From assembly GCA_026982475.1 (NCBI GenBank), contig JALSHB010000177.1:1-48582 (forward strand): a DNA stretch of 48,582 nucleotides, written 5' to 3'. Position numbers and translations under genes: made by a program. A model generated the notes under the pieces. That model did not search any database, had not been told where the DNA came from, and worked only from the letters and a program-made list of their open reading frames with translations. This stretch comes from Chromatiales bacterium (GTDB lineage: Bacteria; Pseudomonadota; Gammaproteobacteria; SZUA-152). Shown here piece after piece: positions 10,193 to 22,288 of this stretch (positions within the stretch are counted from its first letter, which is position 1; the number at the start of each line of letters is the position of its first letter).

Positions 10193-10301
10193 GTGTTACA
10201 GGGCATACTAGTCCCACTTTCCTGTCCCGCAGACGCGGGGCAGGGATGGCTCTTGCCTGAACCTACGGTTTCAGGCCTTGAACTATGGGGGACTCAGACA
10301 C

Positions 10302-10610
10302 ATGCCTGTCACTTCGACGGTTTCCGCAGACGGTAAGGAAGTCATCATCAAGGTCACCGGGCGCTTCGACTTTGCCGTGCAGAATGAATTCCGTGATTGC
10401 TATCACGGCGTCGGCCCGGACGACGGCGTCCGTTTCAGCATCGACATGAGCAAGGCGAGCTACATGGACAGCTCCGCGCTGGGCATGCTGCTGATGATGC
10501 GTGAGCACCTGGGCGGCAACAGTGCCAACATCACCATCAGTCATTGTTCGGCCGATATCAGCAACATCCTCACCGTCGCCAATTTCCAGAGCCTGTTCAA
10601 GATCGCCTGA
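10302..10610 (+). CDS. STAS-domain anti-anti-sigma factor-like protein
   Basis: FSIDMSKASYMDSSALGMLLMMRE motif containing the phosphorylatable Ser; upstream of the SpoIIE-type phosphatase; GGGGG SD. Confidence 0.8.
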   Translation: MPVTSTVSADGKEVIIKVTGRFDFAVQNEFRDCYHGVGPDDGVRFSIDMSKASYMDSSALGMLLMMREHLGGNSANITISHCSADISNILTVANFQSLFKIA

Positions 10611-10679
10611 TTTCATTCTGCAGTCCAACAACCGATCATTCCTCAAGCCGACAGACCCCTGGCAGCCCAAGATAGACGG

Positions 10680-12395
10680 ATGAGTGAAAATACCCTGACC
10701 GTGCTGGTGGCCGACGACGATGTGACCAATCGCCTGTTGCTCGAAGCCATCCTGCACAAGGAGGGCTATGACGTCATCCACGCCGAAGACGGCCGCGAGG
10801 CGGTGGAGGTCTTCGAGCGCGAACGGCCGGACCTGGTGCTGATGGATATCCGCATGCCGGAGCTGGACGGCTACCAGGCCACGGAGCTGATCAAGGCCAT
10901 GAGTGGCGATGTGTTTGTGCCGGTGATCTTCCTCACCGCCAACTCGGACGTCGACAGTATGGTCAGGAGCGTCGAATCCGGCGGCGATGATTTTCTCGCC
11001 AAGCCCTACAACCGCATCCAGCTGCAGACGCGCATCAATGCCCTGATGCGCATCCGCGAGCTGTACAGTACCGTGCGCCAGCAGCGCAACGAGCTGATCC
11101 AGCACCAGAAGCGTCTCGAACGCGAGCGGCAGATGGCGAAGCGCCTGTTCGCCAATATCATTCACACCGGCTCGCTGGACCAGCCTAACATCAAGTATCT
11201 GCTGTCGCCGATGTCGCTGTTCTCCGGCGATATCCTGCTGGCGGCACCCAAGCCGTCCGGCGGATTGCACGTCATTCTCGGCGACTTTACCGGCCATGGC
11301 CTCGCCGCGGCCACGGGGGCGTTGCCGGTGTCCAGTATCTTTTACGGCATGACCGCAAAGGGTTATTCGATCGCCGAGATCGTGACCGAGATCAATACCC
11401 GGCTGAAAACCATTCTGCCCGTGGACATGTTCCTGGCCGCCTGCCTGATCGACATCGACACCACCACCCACACGCTTACCGCCTGGAATGGCGGACTGCC
11501 GCCGCTGGTGGTCTACGATGCAAGGCAGCTGACGGTCAGCCAGCGCATTCCCTCCCAGCATCTGCCGCTGGGCATCATCGATGGCGAAAGTTTCAGCCGT
11601 CGCGTGGAGGTGGTGGGAATCCAGCAAGGGGACCGGATCTATATCTGTTCGGACGGGGTGCTGGAGACGCAGAACCAGCAGGGCGAGATGTTCGGGCGGG
11701 ATCGTTTCAACGCCCTGTTCGAGGCCGGGCTGGCGCCGCAGGAACTGTTCGACACCATACTCGGCCAGCTGTCGGAATTTCAGGCGGGCAGCCTCCAGCA
11801 GGATGACGTCACGCTGTTGGAAATCTGCTACGACCAGACGCTGCTGGAGCAGCGCACCGGCACCCTGGAAGAGGAAGAGAGTGGCCGCGGGCGCATCTCG
11901 GCGGCCCCCGCGTCCTGGGGGATGAGCCTGACCCTCAGCGCCGGGCTGCTGAAAGACCTGGACCCGCTGCCCTTGCTGATCCAGGCGCTGATGGACCTGC
12001 AGGGTTTTTGCGGCCAGCGTCAGCAGCTCTACACGGTGTTCTCCGAGCTGTATTCCAACGCGCTCGAACACGGCCTGCTGGGACTGGACTCTTCACTCAA
12101 GGCGAACGCCCGTGGTTTCGTCGAGTATTATCAGACGCGGGAGCAGCGGCTGGCGGTGCTGAGCGAGGGCGAGATCCGCATCGACATCCGCCACCAGCCC
12201 GAGGCCGGGGGCGGCCGGCTCATTATCGATGTCGAGGACACCGGCGATGGCTTCGATGTCGATTCCGCCCTGCTGCCGCTGACGGAAAACCTCGGTCATG
12301 CCGGCCGGGGTATCCAGCTGTTACGCTCCATCTGCGACGAGGTGACGTTCCAGGGCAAGGGCAACCGGGTTCAGGTTGTCTATCGTTGGCAGTGA
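10680..12395 (+). CDS. Response regulator receiver - PP2C (SpoIIE-type) phosphatase - HATPase three-domain protein
   Basis: REC (VLVADDDVTNR...LVLMDIRMPELDG), SpoIIE (SGDILLAAPKPSGGLHVILGDFTGHGLAAA), C-terminal GHKL-type region (ELYSNALEHGLLGLD ... DTGDGFD). Confidence 0.85.
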   Translation: MSENTLTVLVADDDVTNRLLLEAILHKEGYDVIHAEDGREAVEVFERERPDLVLMDIRMPELDGYQATELIKAMSGDVFVPVIFLTANSDVDSMVRSVESGGDDFLAKPYNRIQLQTRINALMRIRELYSTVRQQRNELIQHQKRLERERQMAKRLFANIIHTGSLDQPNIKYLLSPMSLFSGDILLAAPKPSGGLHVILGDFTGHGLAAATGALPVSSIFYGMTAKGYSIAEIVTEINTRLKTILPVDMFLAACLIDIDTTTHTLTAWNGGLPPLVVYDARQLTVSQRIPSQHLPLGIIDGESFSRRVEVVGIQQGDRIYICSDGVLETQNQQGEMFGRDRFNALFEAGLAPQELFDTILGQLSEFQAGSLQQDDVTLLEICYDQTLLEQRTGTLEEEESGRGRISAAPASWGMSLTLSAGLLKDLDPLPLLIQALMDLQGFCGQRQQLYTVFSELYSNALEHGLLGLDSSLKANARGFVEYYQTREQRLAVLSEGEIRIDIRHQPEAGGGRLIIDVEDTGDGFDVDSALLPLTENLGHAGRGIQLLRSICDEVTFQGKGNRVQVVYRWQ

Positions 12396-12426
12396 CTTAA
12401 TCGACGGGAAGAGGAGATTCAAGGTG

Positions 12427-12747
12427 ATGTTGAAAGCGGTGTTCGAGGGCCAGGTCTACCAGATAACGATTCCACCAGAGGTGATGCGCGATGGCGTGGA
12501 CTTTTTCCGGCGCATGAATGCCGACATGGACCGGGGTTGGCAGATGGGGCGTGAGTGGGTGGAAAATCCCGATGCCGTGCAACGCTGCCAGATCGCCGCC
12601 GACAAGCTCGTCGATGCCATCCATGGCGAAAACGAGACCCTGGCCAGTCTGATGGCCGGCTATATCGTCACCCAGTGTCCGGGAACGCGGGAGGTGCGCA
12701 TTGCCACGGACGGAGAGCCGATGGAGACGGAACTGATCGGCGCCTGA
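12427..12747 (+). CDS. Conserved-looking hypothetical protein
   Basis: ORF with GAGGAG upstream of ATG, immediately downstream of the partner-switch gene. Confidence 0.6.
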   Translation: MLKAVFEGQVYQITIPPEVMRDGVDFFRRMNADMDRGWQMGREWVENPDAVQRCQIAADKLVDAIHGENETLASLMAGYIVTQCPGTREVRIATDGEPMETELIGA

Positions 12748-12784
12748 ATCGGGCGGCCGATGGCGAGCAGGCCTTCGCGGACGC

Positions 12785-12813
12785 TTTACAGTATTAGAGG
12801 TTTCTAATATTAT
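12785..12813 (+). promoter_or_regulatory. Candidate sigma70 promoter with embedded palindrome: TTTACA-N17-TATTAT, TATTAGA-ggtt-TCTAATA in the spacer
   Basis: -35-like TTTACA 12785-12790, -10-like TATTAT 12808-12813, perfect 7-bp dyad 12792-12809, upstream of the rhodanese gene. Confidence 0.55.
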
Positions 12814-12842
12814 CCCCGTATTCCCGACACTATGGAGTGGTT

Positions 12843-13175
12843 ATGTTTTTTGGCAATGTGAAAGAAATCAACGCCCCGGAACTCGGCCAGTGGCTGCAGG
12901 ACGAGGCGGACACCTTCCGCATCATCGATGTGCGGGAAATGGTCGAGATTGCCCAGGGCACGATCCCCACGGCCGAGCCCATGCCACTGGCGACCCTGCC
13001 GGTGCGCATGAACGAGCTGGATCGTGACAAGAAGACGGTCATCATCTGCCGCAGCGGCGCGCGCTCCGCGCAGGCCTGCCAGTTTCTGCAGCAGCAGGGC
13101 TACGACAACGTCTACAACCTGCGCGGCGGCATGATCGGCTGGGCGCACCAGTCGCTGCCCATCGTGCGGCCCTGA
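12843..13175 (+). CDS. Rhodanese-like domain protein
   Basis: FRIIDVREMVEIAQGTIPTA ... TVIICRSGARSAQACQFLQQQGYDNVYNLRGGMIGW (CxxGxR active-site loop). Confidence 0.85.
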   Translation: MFFGNVKEINAPELGQWLQDEADTFRIIDVREMVEIAQGTIPTAEPMPLATLPVRMNELDRDKKTVIICRSGARSAQACQFLQQQGYDNVYNLRGGMIGWAHQSLPIVRP

Positions 13176-13379
13176 TCGACGCGGCGTGGATGGCGGGGCA
13201 GGTTCCGTTGCGGGGCCTGCCCCTTTTGCGTACATGGCGCGGAAGACTTTGACTTGCCGCCGCCGGCTCTATAAGGTTGCGCCTCCGTTGTGGCGCCGCC
13301 GTGGCGGTTGCCCGTACCGACATCGATTTCCTGCTGACCAAGTGGTCTCTCGTAGCGATCACCACTGGAGATAATTCTC

Positions 13380-15305
13380 ATGCCTACCATTACCCTTCCC
13401 GACGGTTCCAAACGCGAATTCGATCATCCCGTCACGGTGCGCGACGTCGCCGCCGACATCGGTCCCGGCCTGGCCAAGGCCGCCCTGGCCGGCAAGGTCG
13501 ACGGCCGCCTGGTCGACACCTCCTTCGTCATCGATCACGACGCCGAGCTGTCGCTGATCACCGACCGCGACGAGGAGGGCCTGGAGATCATCCGCCACTC
13601 CACCGCCCACCTGCTGGCGCAGGCCGTCAAGGAACTGTTCCCCGAGGCCCAGGTGACCATCGGCCCGGTGATCGACGATGGCTTCTATTACGACTTCGCC
13701 TACGAGCCGGGTTTCAGCCCCGAAGACATGGCCGCCATCGAAAAGCGCATGAAGGAGCTGGTGAAGCAGGACATTCCGATAGAGCGCAGCGAGATGCCGC
13801 GCGAGGAGGCGATCCGTTTCTTCGCCGACATGGGCGAGGACTACAAGGCGAAGATCATCGAGGACATCCCCGCCGGCGAGACGCTGTCGCTCTACAAACA
13901 GGGTGATTTCATCGATCTGTGTCGCGGCCCGCACGTGCCGTCCACCGGCAAGCTTAAGTCCTTCAAACTGATGAAGCTGGCCGGCGCCTACTGGCGCGGC
14001 GACGCGAACAACGAGATGCTGCAACGCATCTACGGCACCGCCTGGGCCAGCAAGAAGGACCTCAAGGCCTACCTGCACCGCCTCGAAGAGGCGGAGAAAC
14101 GCGACCACCGCCGCCTTGGCCGCCAGCTCGACCTGTTCCACACCCAGGAAGAGGCGCCGGGCATGGTGTTCTGGCACGACCACGGCTGGACCGTCTACCA
14201 GCAGGTGGAACAGTACATCCGTCGCGTGCTGTGGGAGAACGGCTACCAGGAGGTGAACACCCCCAAGCTGGTGGACCGCTCCCTGTGGGAGAAGTCCGGC
14301 CACTGGGAGAAATTCCGCGACGACATGTTCACCACCGAGTCGGAGAACCGGGTCTACGCCGTCAAGCCCATGAACTGCCCCTGCCACGTGCAGATCTACA
14401 ACCAGGGCCTGAAGAGCTACCGCGACCTGCCGTTGCGCATGGCCGAGTTCGGCTCCTGCCACCGCAACGAGCCCTCCGGCACCCTGCACGGCCTGATGCG
14501 CGTGCGCGCCTTCACCCAGGACGACGCGCACATCTTCTGCACCGAGGAACAGATCCAGGACGAGGTGTCCGTCTTCATCGACCTGTTGTTCCGGGTCTAC
14601 CGCGACTTCGGCTTCGAGGACGTGATCATCAAGCTGTCCACCCGTCCCGGGCAGCGCGTGGGCAGCGACGCGGTCTGGGACAAGGCCGAGCACGCCCTGG
14701 AGAAGGCCCTCAACGACAAGGGCCTGGACTGGGACCTGCAGCCGGGCGAGGGCGCTTTCTACGGGCCGAAGATCGAATTCTCCCTCAAGGACTGCCTGGG
14801 CCGCGTGTGGCAGTGCGGCACCATCCAGGTGGATTTCTCCATGCCCGGCCGTCTCGACGCCCACTACATCGCCGAGGACGGCAGCAAGCAGGTGCCGGTG
14901 ATGCTGCACCGCGCCATCCTCGGATCCCTGGAGCGTTTCATCGGCATTCTCATCGAGGAATACGCCGGCGCCTTCCCGGCCTGGCTGGCCCCGGTGCAGG
15001 CGGTGGTGATGCCAATTACCGATAAACATGCCGAATATGCGCAAGAAGTCGAAAAAGGCTTGCGGAATCAGGGTTTCAGGGCCATTTCGGACTTGAGAAA
15101 TGAGAAGATCGGCTTTAAAATCCGCGAGCACACTTTACAGAAGATCCCTTATCAGCTGATCGTCGGCGATAAGGAAGTGGAAAATCATACCGTGGCCGTG
15201 CGCACGCGCAGCGGGAAAGACCTCGGCAGCATGGACCTCGACCGGTTCATGGAGGGCCTCTCCGGCGAGATCGCGAGTCGCGGCCAACGTGTTTTGGAGG
15301 ATTGA
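13380..15305 (+). CDS. thrS: Threonyl-tRNA synthetase
   Basis: Full-length TGS + catalytic + anticodon-binding architecture ([35 protein letters not shown]). Confidence 0.97.
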   Translation: MPTITLPDGSKREFDHPVTVRDVAADIGPGLAKAALAGKVDGRLVDTSFVIDHDAELSLITDRDEEGLEIIRHSTAHLLAQAVKELFPEAQVTIGPVIDDGFYYDFAYEPGFSPEDMAAIEKRMKELVKQDIPIERSEMPREEAIRFFADMGEDYKAKIIEDIPAGETLSLYKQGDFIDLCRGPHVPSTGKLKSFKLMKLAGAYWRGDANNEMLQRIYGTAWASKKDLKAYLHRLEEAEKRDHRRLGRQLDLFHTQEEAPGMVFWHDHGWTVYQQVEQYIRRVLWENGYQEVNTPKLVDRSLWEKSGHWEKFRDDMFTTESENRVYAVKPMNCPCHVQIYNQGLKSYRDLPLRMAEFGSCHRNEPSGTLHGLMRVRAFTQDDAHIFCTEEQIQDEVSVFIDLLFRVYRDFGFEDVIIKLSTRPGQRVGSDAVWDKAEHALEKALNDKGLDWDLQPGEGAFYGPKIEFSLKDCLGRVWQCGTIQVDFSMPGRLDAHYIAEDGSKQVPVMLHRAILGSLERFIGILIEEYAGAFPAWLAPVQAVVMPITDKHAEYAQEVEKGLRNQGFRAISDLRNEKIGFKIREHTLQKIPYQLIVGDKEVENHTVAVRTRSGKDLGSMDLDRFMEGLSGEIASRGQRVLED

Positions 15306-15308
15306 AGC

Positions 15309-15827
15309 ATCGCTCAAGAAAAGAAAGTGCGCCTGAACGAGAGTATCACGGCGCCACAAGTCCGCCTCATCGGCGCGGACGGCGAACAGGTCGGCGTGGT
15401 CTCGCTGGCCGAGGCGCAGCAGGCCGCCGAGGAGGCGGAGCTGGATCTCGTAGAGATCGTGCCCAACGCAGCACCTCCTGTCTGCCGCATCATGGATTAC
15501 GGCAAGTTCCTGTTCGAAGAGAACAAGAAGCGCCACGCGGCAAAGAAGAAGCAGAAGCAAGTGCAGGTCAAGGAAGTCAAGTTTCGTCCCGGGACGGACA
15601 TCGGAGACTATCAGGTCAAACTACGCAACCTGAAACGTTTCCTCAACAACGGAGACCGGGTCAAGGTGACCCTGCGTTTTCGTGGGCGCGAAATGGCCCA
15701 TCAGGAGCTCGGCCTCAAGCTGTTGCAGCGGGTCGAGGAAGATCTGAAAGATATCGGTAACGTCGAACAGCGCCCGAGAATGGAAGGTCGTCTGATGGTC
15801 ATGGTGGTGGCGCCCAAAAAGAACTAG
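15309..15827 (+). CDS. infC: Translation initiation factor IF-3, start codon ATC
   Basis: In-frame ATC GCT CAA GAA AAG AAA GTG CGC CTG AAC, with GGAGG about 8 nt upstream; the ORF track starts late at GTG 15327. Confidence 0.9.
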   Translation: MAQEKKVRLNESITAPQVRLIGADGEQVGVVSLAEAQQAAEEAELDLVEIVPNAAPPVCRIMDYGKFLFEENKKRHAAKKKQKQVQVKEVKFRPGTDIGDYQVKLRNLKRFLNNGDRVKVTLRFRGREMAHQELGLKLLQRVEEDLKDIGNVEQRPRMEGRLMVMVVAPKKN

Positions 15828-15943
15828 CCACGCCGCTGTCGGTCGGGCATTAGGCCGCCTTGATCGCCAGTCGAAAGCGCGTGTTTTAAAATCCGGGGAT
15901 GCACGGTCGTCGTTGCAGGCCCCATCAAATGCGGAGTTATTCC

Positions 15944-16141
15944 ATGCCTAAGATGAAAACCAACCGTGGCGCTGCCAAGCGTTTCAAACGCACGGCGTCC
16001 GGCGGACTCAAGCGCAACCAGTCGCACCGCCGCCATATTCTCACCAAGAAGAGCACCAAGCGTAAGCGTCAGCTGCGTTCGCCGAACATGGTTCATGATT
16101 CGGACGTGCGCATGATCAACCGCATGCTTCCGTACATCTAA
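15944..16141 (+). CDS. rpmI: 50S ribosomal protein L35
   Basis: [45 protein letters not shown]. Confidence 0.97.
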   Translation: MPKMKTNRGAAKRFKRTASGGLKRNQSHRRHILTKKSTKRKRQLRSPNMVHDSDVRMINRMLPYI

Positions 16142-16166
16142 CCGCTCAACGCAAAGGTAAAGAATC

Positions 16167-17697
<1,531 letters not shown>

Positions 17698-17734
17698 GGC
17701 TTGATTGTCCGCGACAGCTTATTACTTGTAGCAT

Positions 17735-17799
17735 TTGTGGGAGCGGCTTCAGCCGCGAAGAGATAACAACCTTGTTTTGCGGCTGAAGCCGCTCCCACA
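17735..17799. repeat. REP-like inverted repeat GTGGGAGCGGCTTCAGCCGCGAA ... TTGCGGCTGAAGCCGCTCCCAC
   Basis: Long near-perfect inverted arms in the pheS-pheT intergenic region. Confidence 0.85.
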
Positions 17800-17807
17800 G
17801 AAGTTCC

Positions 17808-17839
17808 GTAGCCCGGGTTGAGCGCAGCGAAACCCGGGG
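17808..17839. repeat. REP-like palindrome GTAGCCCGGGTTGAGCGCAGCGAAACCCGGGG
   Basis: Inverted CCCGGGTT/AACCCGGG arms; adjacent to the previous REP. Confidence 0.75.
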
Positions 17840-17930
17840 TGAATGGCATGTTTTTCTTTGCGTTCATTCGCGTTCATTCGCGGACTGAACATACATTGTT
17901 CCGGCCGCGCCGGACTAGGGAAACAAAGAG

Positions 17931-20309
17931 ATGAAGTTCAGTGAACATTGGCTCCGCGAATGGGCCAATCCCGGCATCGGCACCGATGAATTGGCCCACC
18001 TGCTGACCCTCGCCGGGCTGGAAGTGGAGGCCGTCGAGCCCGTCGCCGGCGACTTCAGCCAGGTGGTGGTGGGGCAGGTGACGGCCATCGAGCCGCATCC
18101 CGACGCCAGCAAGCTCAAGGTCTGCCGCGTCGATGTGGGCGGAGACGAGCCCCTGCAGATCGTCTGCGGCGCGGCCAACGTGGCGGTGGACCTGAAGGCG
18201 CCGGTGGCCCTGGTGGGCGCGCGCCTGCCCGGTGGCATGAAGATCAAGAAGGCCAAGCTGCGGGGCGTGCCGTCCTTCGGCATGCTGTGCTCCGAGGCCG
18301 AGCTGGGCCTGGCGGAAAGCGCCGACGGCCTGATGGCCCTGCCCGCCGATGCCCCGCTGGGCGTGGACATCCGCGACTACCTGCAGCTCGACGACCGCAG
18401 CATCGAGCTGGGCCTGACCCCCAACCGAGGCGACTGCCTGAGCATCGCCGGCGTGGCGCGCGAGGTGGGCGTGGTGGCGCGTTGCGAGGTCAAGGCGCCC
18501 GAGGTGGCGGAGATCGCGCCGGCGACGGATGCCAGCTTCCCGGTGCGGGTCACGGCCCCTGATGACTGTCCGCGCTATGTGGGCCGCGTCATCACGGGTA
18601 TCGACCCACAGGCGGTGACCCCGCTGTGGATGCAGGAGGCCCTGCGCCGCAGCGGCCTGCGCAGCCTCGGCCCGGTGGTGGATGTCACCAACTTCGTGAT
18701 GCTGGAGCTGGGCCAGCCCATGCATGCCTTCGATCTCGACCGTCTCGACGGCGGCATCCATGTGCGCCATGCCACGGCCGGGGAGGGGATCACCCTGCTG
18801 GACGGACAGGCCATCGACCTCGATGCCGGCACCCTGGTGATCGCCGACGAAAAGGCCCCGCAGGCCCTCGCCGGCATCATGGGCGGGCAGGATTCGGCGG
18901 TGAGCGAGGCCACGCGCAACCTGTTCCTCGAAAGCGCCTTCTTCAATCCGCTCTGCGTGGCGGGACGCGCGCGCAGCTTTGGCCTGCACACCGACTCCTC
19001 GCATCGCTTCGAGCGCGGCGTCGATCCGCAGCTGCAGCGCCGCGCCCTGGAACGCGCCACCGATCTGCTGCTGAAAATCGTCGGCGGCCAGCCTGGCCCG
19101 GTCACCGAGCTGACGCAGGGCGAGCGTTTGCCGAAGCAGCCGGCCATCACTCTGCGCCGTGCGCGCATCGTGCGCATTCTCGGTACCGAGATCGCGGATG
19201 CGGAAGTGGAGGACATCCTCGGCCGCCTCGGCATGCAGCTGACGGCCACGGAAGAAGGCTGGCGTGTGGTGCCGCCCAGCTTCCGCTTCGACCTCGAAAT
19301 CGAGGTGGACCTGATCGAGGAGCTGGCGCGCATCCATGGCTATGAATCGCTGCCCAGCAGCCGTCCACAGGCCAGCATCGCCATGCAGCCGCAGCCCGAG
19401 GGGCGGGTGCCGCTGGCACGCCTGCAGCAGATCCTCGTCGATCGCGGTTATCACGAGGCCATCACCTACAGCTTCGTTGAGCCGGGCCTGCTCGAGGCGC
19501 TGGATCCGCAGGCCACCCCGGTACGCCTGTCCAACCCCATCTCCGAAGACATGTCGGTGATGCGCACCAGCCTCTGGCCGGGCCTGGTGAAGACCCTGGC
19601 CTACAACCTCAACCGCCAGCAGGATCGTGTCCGATTATTCGAGACTGGCTTGAAGTTTGTGCGCCAAGCCGATGAATTGGCTCAGGAAAAGTGCATTGCT
19701 GGTCTGGTTTCTGGTGCGCTGTATCCCGAGCAGTGGGGCGAGGCCGGGCGCGCGGTGGATTTTTACGACCTCAAGGGCGATGTGGAGGCCCTGCTGGCCA
19801 CTCTCGGCAAGGCTGGCGGCATTCGTTTCACCGCGCAAACGCACCCGGCGCTGCACCCGGGGCAGTCGGCGCGCATCCTCCTCGATGACCAGGCGATTGG
19901 CTGGATCGGCGCCATTCACCCCGCCATCGAAAGGGAAATCGGCATCAATCAGCGCGCCTACGTGTTTGAACTGTCGCTATCGTGCTTCGATCAGGCGGCG
20001 GTCCCCCGCTTCACGCCGGTGTCCCGTTACCCTGCCATTCGCCGCGATCTGGCCCTGCTCGTCGACCGTGGGGTGAGCGCCGCCGAGCTGGAAAAGGTGG
20101 TTCGCGCACATGCCGATCCGACCCTCAGGGACTTCCACCTGTTTGACGTCTATGAAGGCGAAGGTATTGATTCAGGAAGAAAAAGCATTGCATTCGGCTT
20201 GACCTTCCAGGATCAGTCACGCACACTCGAGGATGGCGATATTGACCGTGCCTTGTCACGGATATTGTCGGCGCTGACCGACAAACTGGGTGCAACGCTG
20301 AGAGAATAA
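17931..20309 (+). CDS. pheT: Phenylalanyl-tRNA synthetase beta subunit
   Basis: [39 protein letters not shown]; full-length 792 aa; downstream of pheS. Confidence 0.97.
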   Translation: MKFSEHWLREWANPGIGTDELAHLLTLAGLEVEAVEPVAGDFSQVVVGQVTAIEPHPDASKLKVCRVDVGGDEPLQIVCGAANVAVDLKAPVALVGARLPGGMKIKKAKLRGVPSFGMLCSEAELGLAESADGLMALPADAPLGVDIRDYLQLDDRSIELGLTPNRGDCLSIAGVAREVGVVARCEVKAPEVAEIAPATDASFPVRVTAPDDCPRYVGRVITGIDPQAVTPLWMQEALRRSGLRSLGPVVDVTNFVMLELGQPMHAFDLDRLDGGIHVRHATAGEGITLLDGQAIDLDAGTLVIADEKAPQALAGIMGGQDSAVSEATRNLFLESAFFNPLCVAGRARSFGLHTDSSHRFERGVDPQLQRRALERATDLLLKIVGGQPGPVTELTQGERLPKQPAITLRRARIVRILGTEIADAEVEDILGRLGMQLTATEEGWRVVPPSFRFDLEIEVDLIEELARIHGYESLPSSRPQASIAMQPQPEGRVPLARLQQILVDRGYHEAITYSFVEPGLLEALDPQATPVRLSNPISEDMSVMRTSLWPGLVKTLAYNLNRQQDRVRLFETGLKFVRQADELAQEKCIAGLVSGALYPEQWGEAGRAVDFYDLKGDVEALLATLGKAGGIRFTAQTHPALHPGQSARILLDDQAIGWIGAIHPAIEREIGINQRAYVFELSLSCFDQAAVPRFTPVSRYPAIRRDLALLVDRGVSAAELEKVVRAHADPTLRDFHLFDVYEGEGIDSGRKSIAFGLTFQDQSRTLEDGDIDRALSRILSALTDKLGATLRE

Positions 20310-20325
20310 TGAGAGATTGAGGTGT

Positions 20326-20628
20326 ATGGCGTTAACCAAAGCGGACATGGCCGAAAGGCTGTATGAAGAGCTGGGCCTCAACAAGCGTGAGGCCAAGGAA
20401 ATAGTCGAACTGTTCTTCGCGGAAATCAGGGATGCCCTGGAGGCCGGACAGCAGGTCAAGCTGTCGGGCTTTGGCAATTTCGATCTCAGAAGCAAGAACG
20501 AACGTCCCGGACGCAATCCCAAGACCGGCGAGGAGATCCCCATCTCCGCACGTCGTGTCGTGACCTTCAGGCCTGGCCAGAAACTCAAGGCCAGAGTAGA
20601 GGCCTATGCTGGAAGCAGCCAACAATAA
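20326..20628 (+). CDS. ihfA: Integration host factor subunit alpha
   Basis: [88 protein letters not shown]. Confidence 0.97.
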   Translation: MALTKADMAERLYEELGLNKREAKEIVELFFAEIRDALEAGQQVKLSGFGNFDLRSKNERPGRNPKTGEEIPISARRVVTFRPGQKLKARVEAYAGSSQQ

Positions 20629-20962
20629 CGAGTTACCCACCATCCCCGGCAAGCGCTACTTCACCATTGGCGAAGTCAGCGAGCTGTGTGGGGTCAAGCC
20701 GCACGTACTGCGTTACTGGGAGCAGGAGTTCCCCCAGCTGAAACCCGTCAAGCGCCGCGGCAATCGCCGTTACTATCAGCGCCATGACGTTCTCATGATC
20801 CGCCAGATCCGCAGTCTGCTGTACGAACATGGCTTCACCATCGGCGGCGCCCGCCAGAAACTCGATGGCGGCGAGGCCAGGGAAGACGTCAACCACAGCC
20901 GACAGATCATCCGCCAGATGGTCAGCGAACTCGAAGAACTGCTGGAACTGCTGCGCCGTTGA
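20606..20962 (+). CDS. MerR family transcriptional regulator
   Basis: [48 protein letters not shown]; conserved position after ihfA. Confidence 0.9.
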   Translation: MLEAANNNELPTIPGKRYFTIGEVSELCGVKPHVLRYWEQEFPQLKPVKRRGNRRYYQRHDVLMIRQIRSLLYEHGFTIGGARQKLDGGEAREDVNHSRQIIRQMVSELEELLELLRR

Positions 20963-21084
20963 ATTCGGCCTTGCCCTGCGGCTCTCTTTTTTTCACAAAA
21001 CCGTTTTCTATCTGTCGACCGCTGGGGTAGAATACGCCGCTCTGAATCGCCGCCAATGGGTGATTCAGGCAGAAGTTTCTTGTT

Positions 21085-21161
<77 letters not shown>

Positions 21162-21336
21162 TATTTTTCAGCAGCGGAGTGTCCTGCTCCAATCCCTGCA
21201 AGCATCACCTTTACCCTTCGTATTTTCCCCTGCCACGGCCAGGGCGCGGCTTTGCGCTGTCTCGCCGCTTCTTGTTCCCCATCTTCCGCCATCTTCCCCT
21301 ATCGCTGGGTTTTCGCCGGCATGCCGGGCGGAACGA

Positions 21337-22278
21337 TCAAGGGAGATTTTCCGGGTATTGCACATAGCCCGCCTTGACGGCGATGGCCTGGCCTTGTGCC
21401 GAACGGGCGAAGTCGAGGAAGGCGCGCAGGGCGGGGGGAATTTCCCGTCCGGGCGGCAGATTGTAGGCAATGGCCAGGGTGCGACTGAGGGGGTATTGCC
21501 CGCGGCGGATATTCTCCGCGCTGGGGGCGATGGCGGCCTCGCCGTTGCGCGCGGCCACGGGCAGGGCGCGCAGGCCGGGGTCGCGCAGGGTGCTGCTGGC
21601 GAAGCCGATGGCGGCCCGGTCGTGGCCAATGGCGGCCTGTACGCCGCCGGGGCCGGGCAGGGCCTTGAAGTCCGCGCGGAAGTCTCCGCCGCACAGCGCC
21701 TTGTGGCGAAACAGGTAGTAGGCCCCGCTGTCGTCGCTGAGGCCGACGGCCTCGATGGGCAGCCGCGCCAGCTCGCCAGCCACGCCCAGATCGTCCCAGC
21801 GGCGGATGGGCTTGGGGGCGCCACAGCGGCGGGTGCGGGAGTAGATGGCGTCGAGCTGGGGCAGGCTGATGCCTGCCAGTGGGTTGGCCGTGTTGACGAA
21901 GATGGCCACGCCATCGCGCGCTACCGGGGTGGTGCGAGGTGGATAGTTGTAGCGGTCGATGAATCGCTGTCGCTGGCCCGGGCTCAGGGGCTGGCTGACC
22001 AGCACGGCGTCGGCGCTGCCATTGAGCAGGGATTCCAGGCCCACGGCGCTGCCGGGATCGGCAAGGGTGATCACGACGGCGGGTTGGTGCTCGCGGAAGG
22101 CTTCGGCCCACAGGCTTGCCAGGTTGGAGAGGGCAGTGGAGCCGGTGAGGGTGAGCCGGCCCGTGACCGGCGCCTGGTTCGCGGCCGTGGCCGGCGTTGC
22201 GGAAGACAGCACCAGCAGGGCGAGCAGCATGATCCGAAGGATCGGCAGGCCTGTGGCTGGAGGGGGTGTGGCTGACAT
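21337..22278 (-). CDS. PstS-like phosphate/anion-binding periplasmic protein
   Basis: LTLTGSTALSNLASLWAEAF...ITLADPGSAVGLESLLNGSADAVLVSQPLS; NPLAGISLPQLDAIYS; signal peptide. Confidence 0.8.
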   Translation of the reverse strand: MSATPPPATGLPILRIMLLALLVLSSATPATAANQAPVTGRLTLTGSTALSNLASLWAEAFREHQPAVVITLADPGSAVGLESLLNGSADAVLVSQPLSPGQRQRFIDRYNYPPRTTPVARDGVAIFVNTANPLAGISLPQLDAIYSRTRRCGAPKPIRRWDDLGVAGELARLPIEAVGLSDDSGAYYLFRHKALCGGDFRADFKALPGPGGVQAAIGHDRAAIGFASSTLRDPGLRALPVAARNGEAAIAPSAENIRRGQYPLSRTLAIAYNLPPGREIPPALRAFLDFARSAQGQAIAVKAGYVQYPENLP

Positions 22279-22288
22279 GGTGTGCTCC

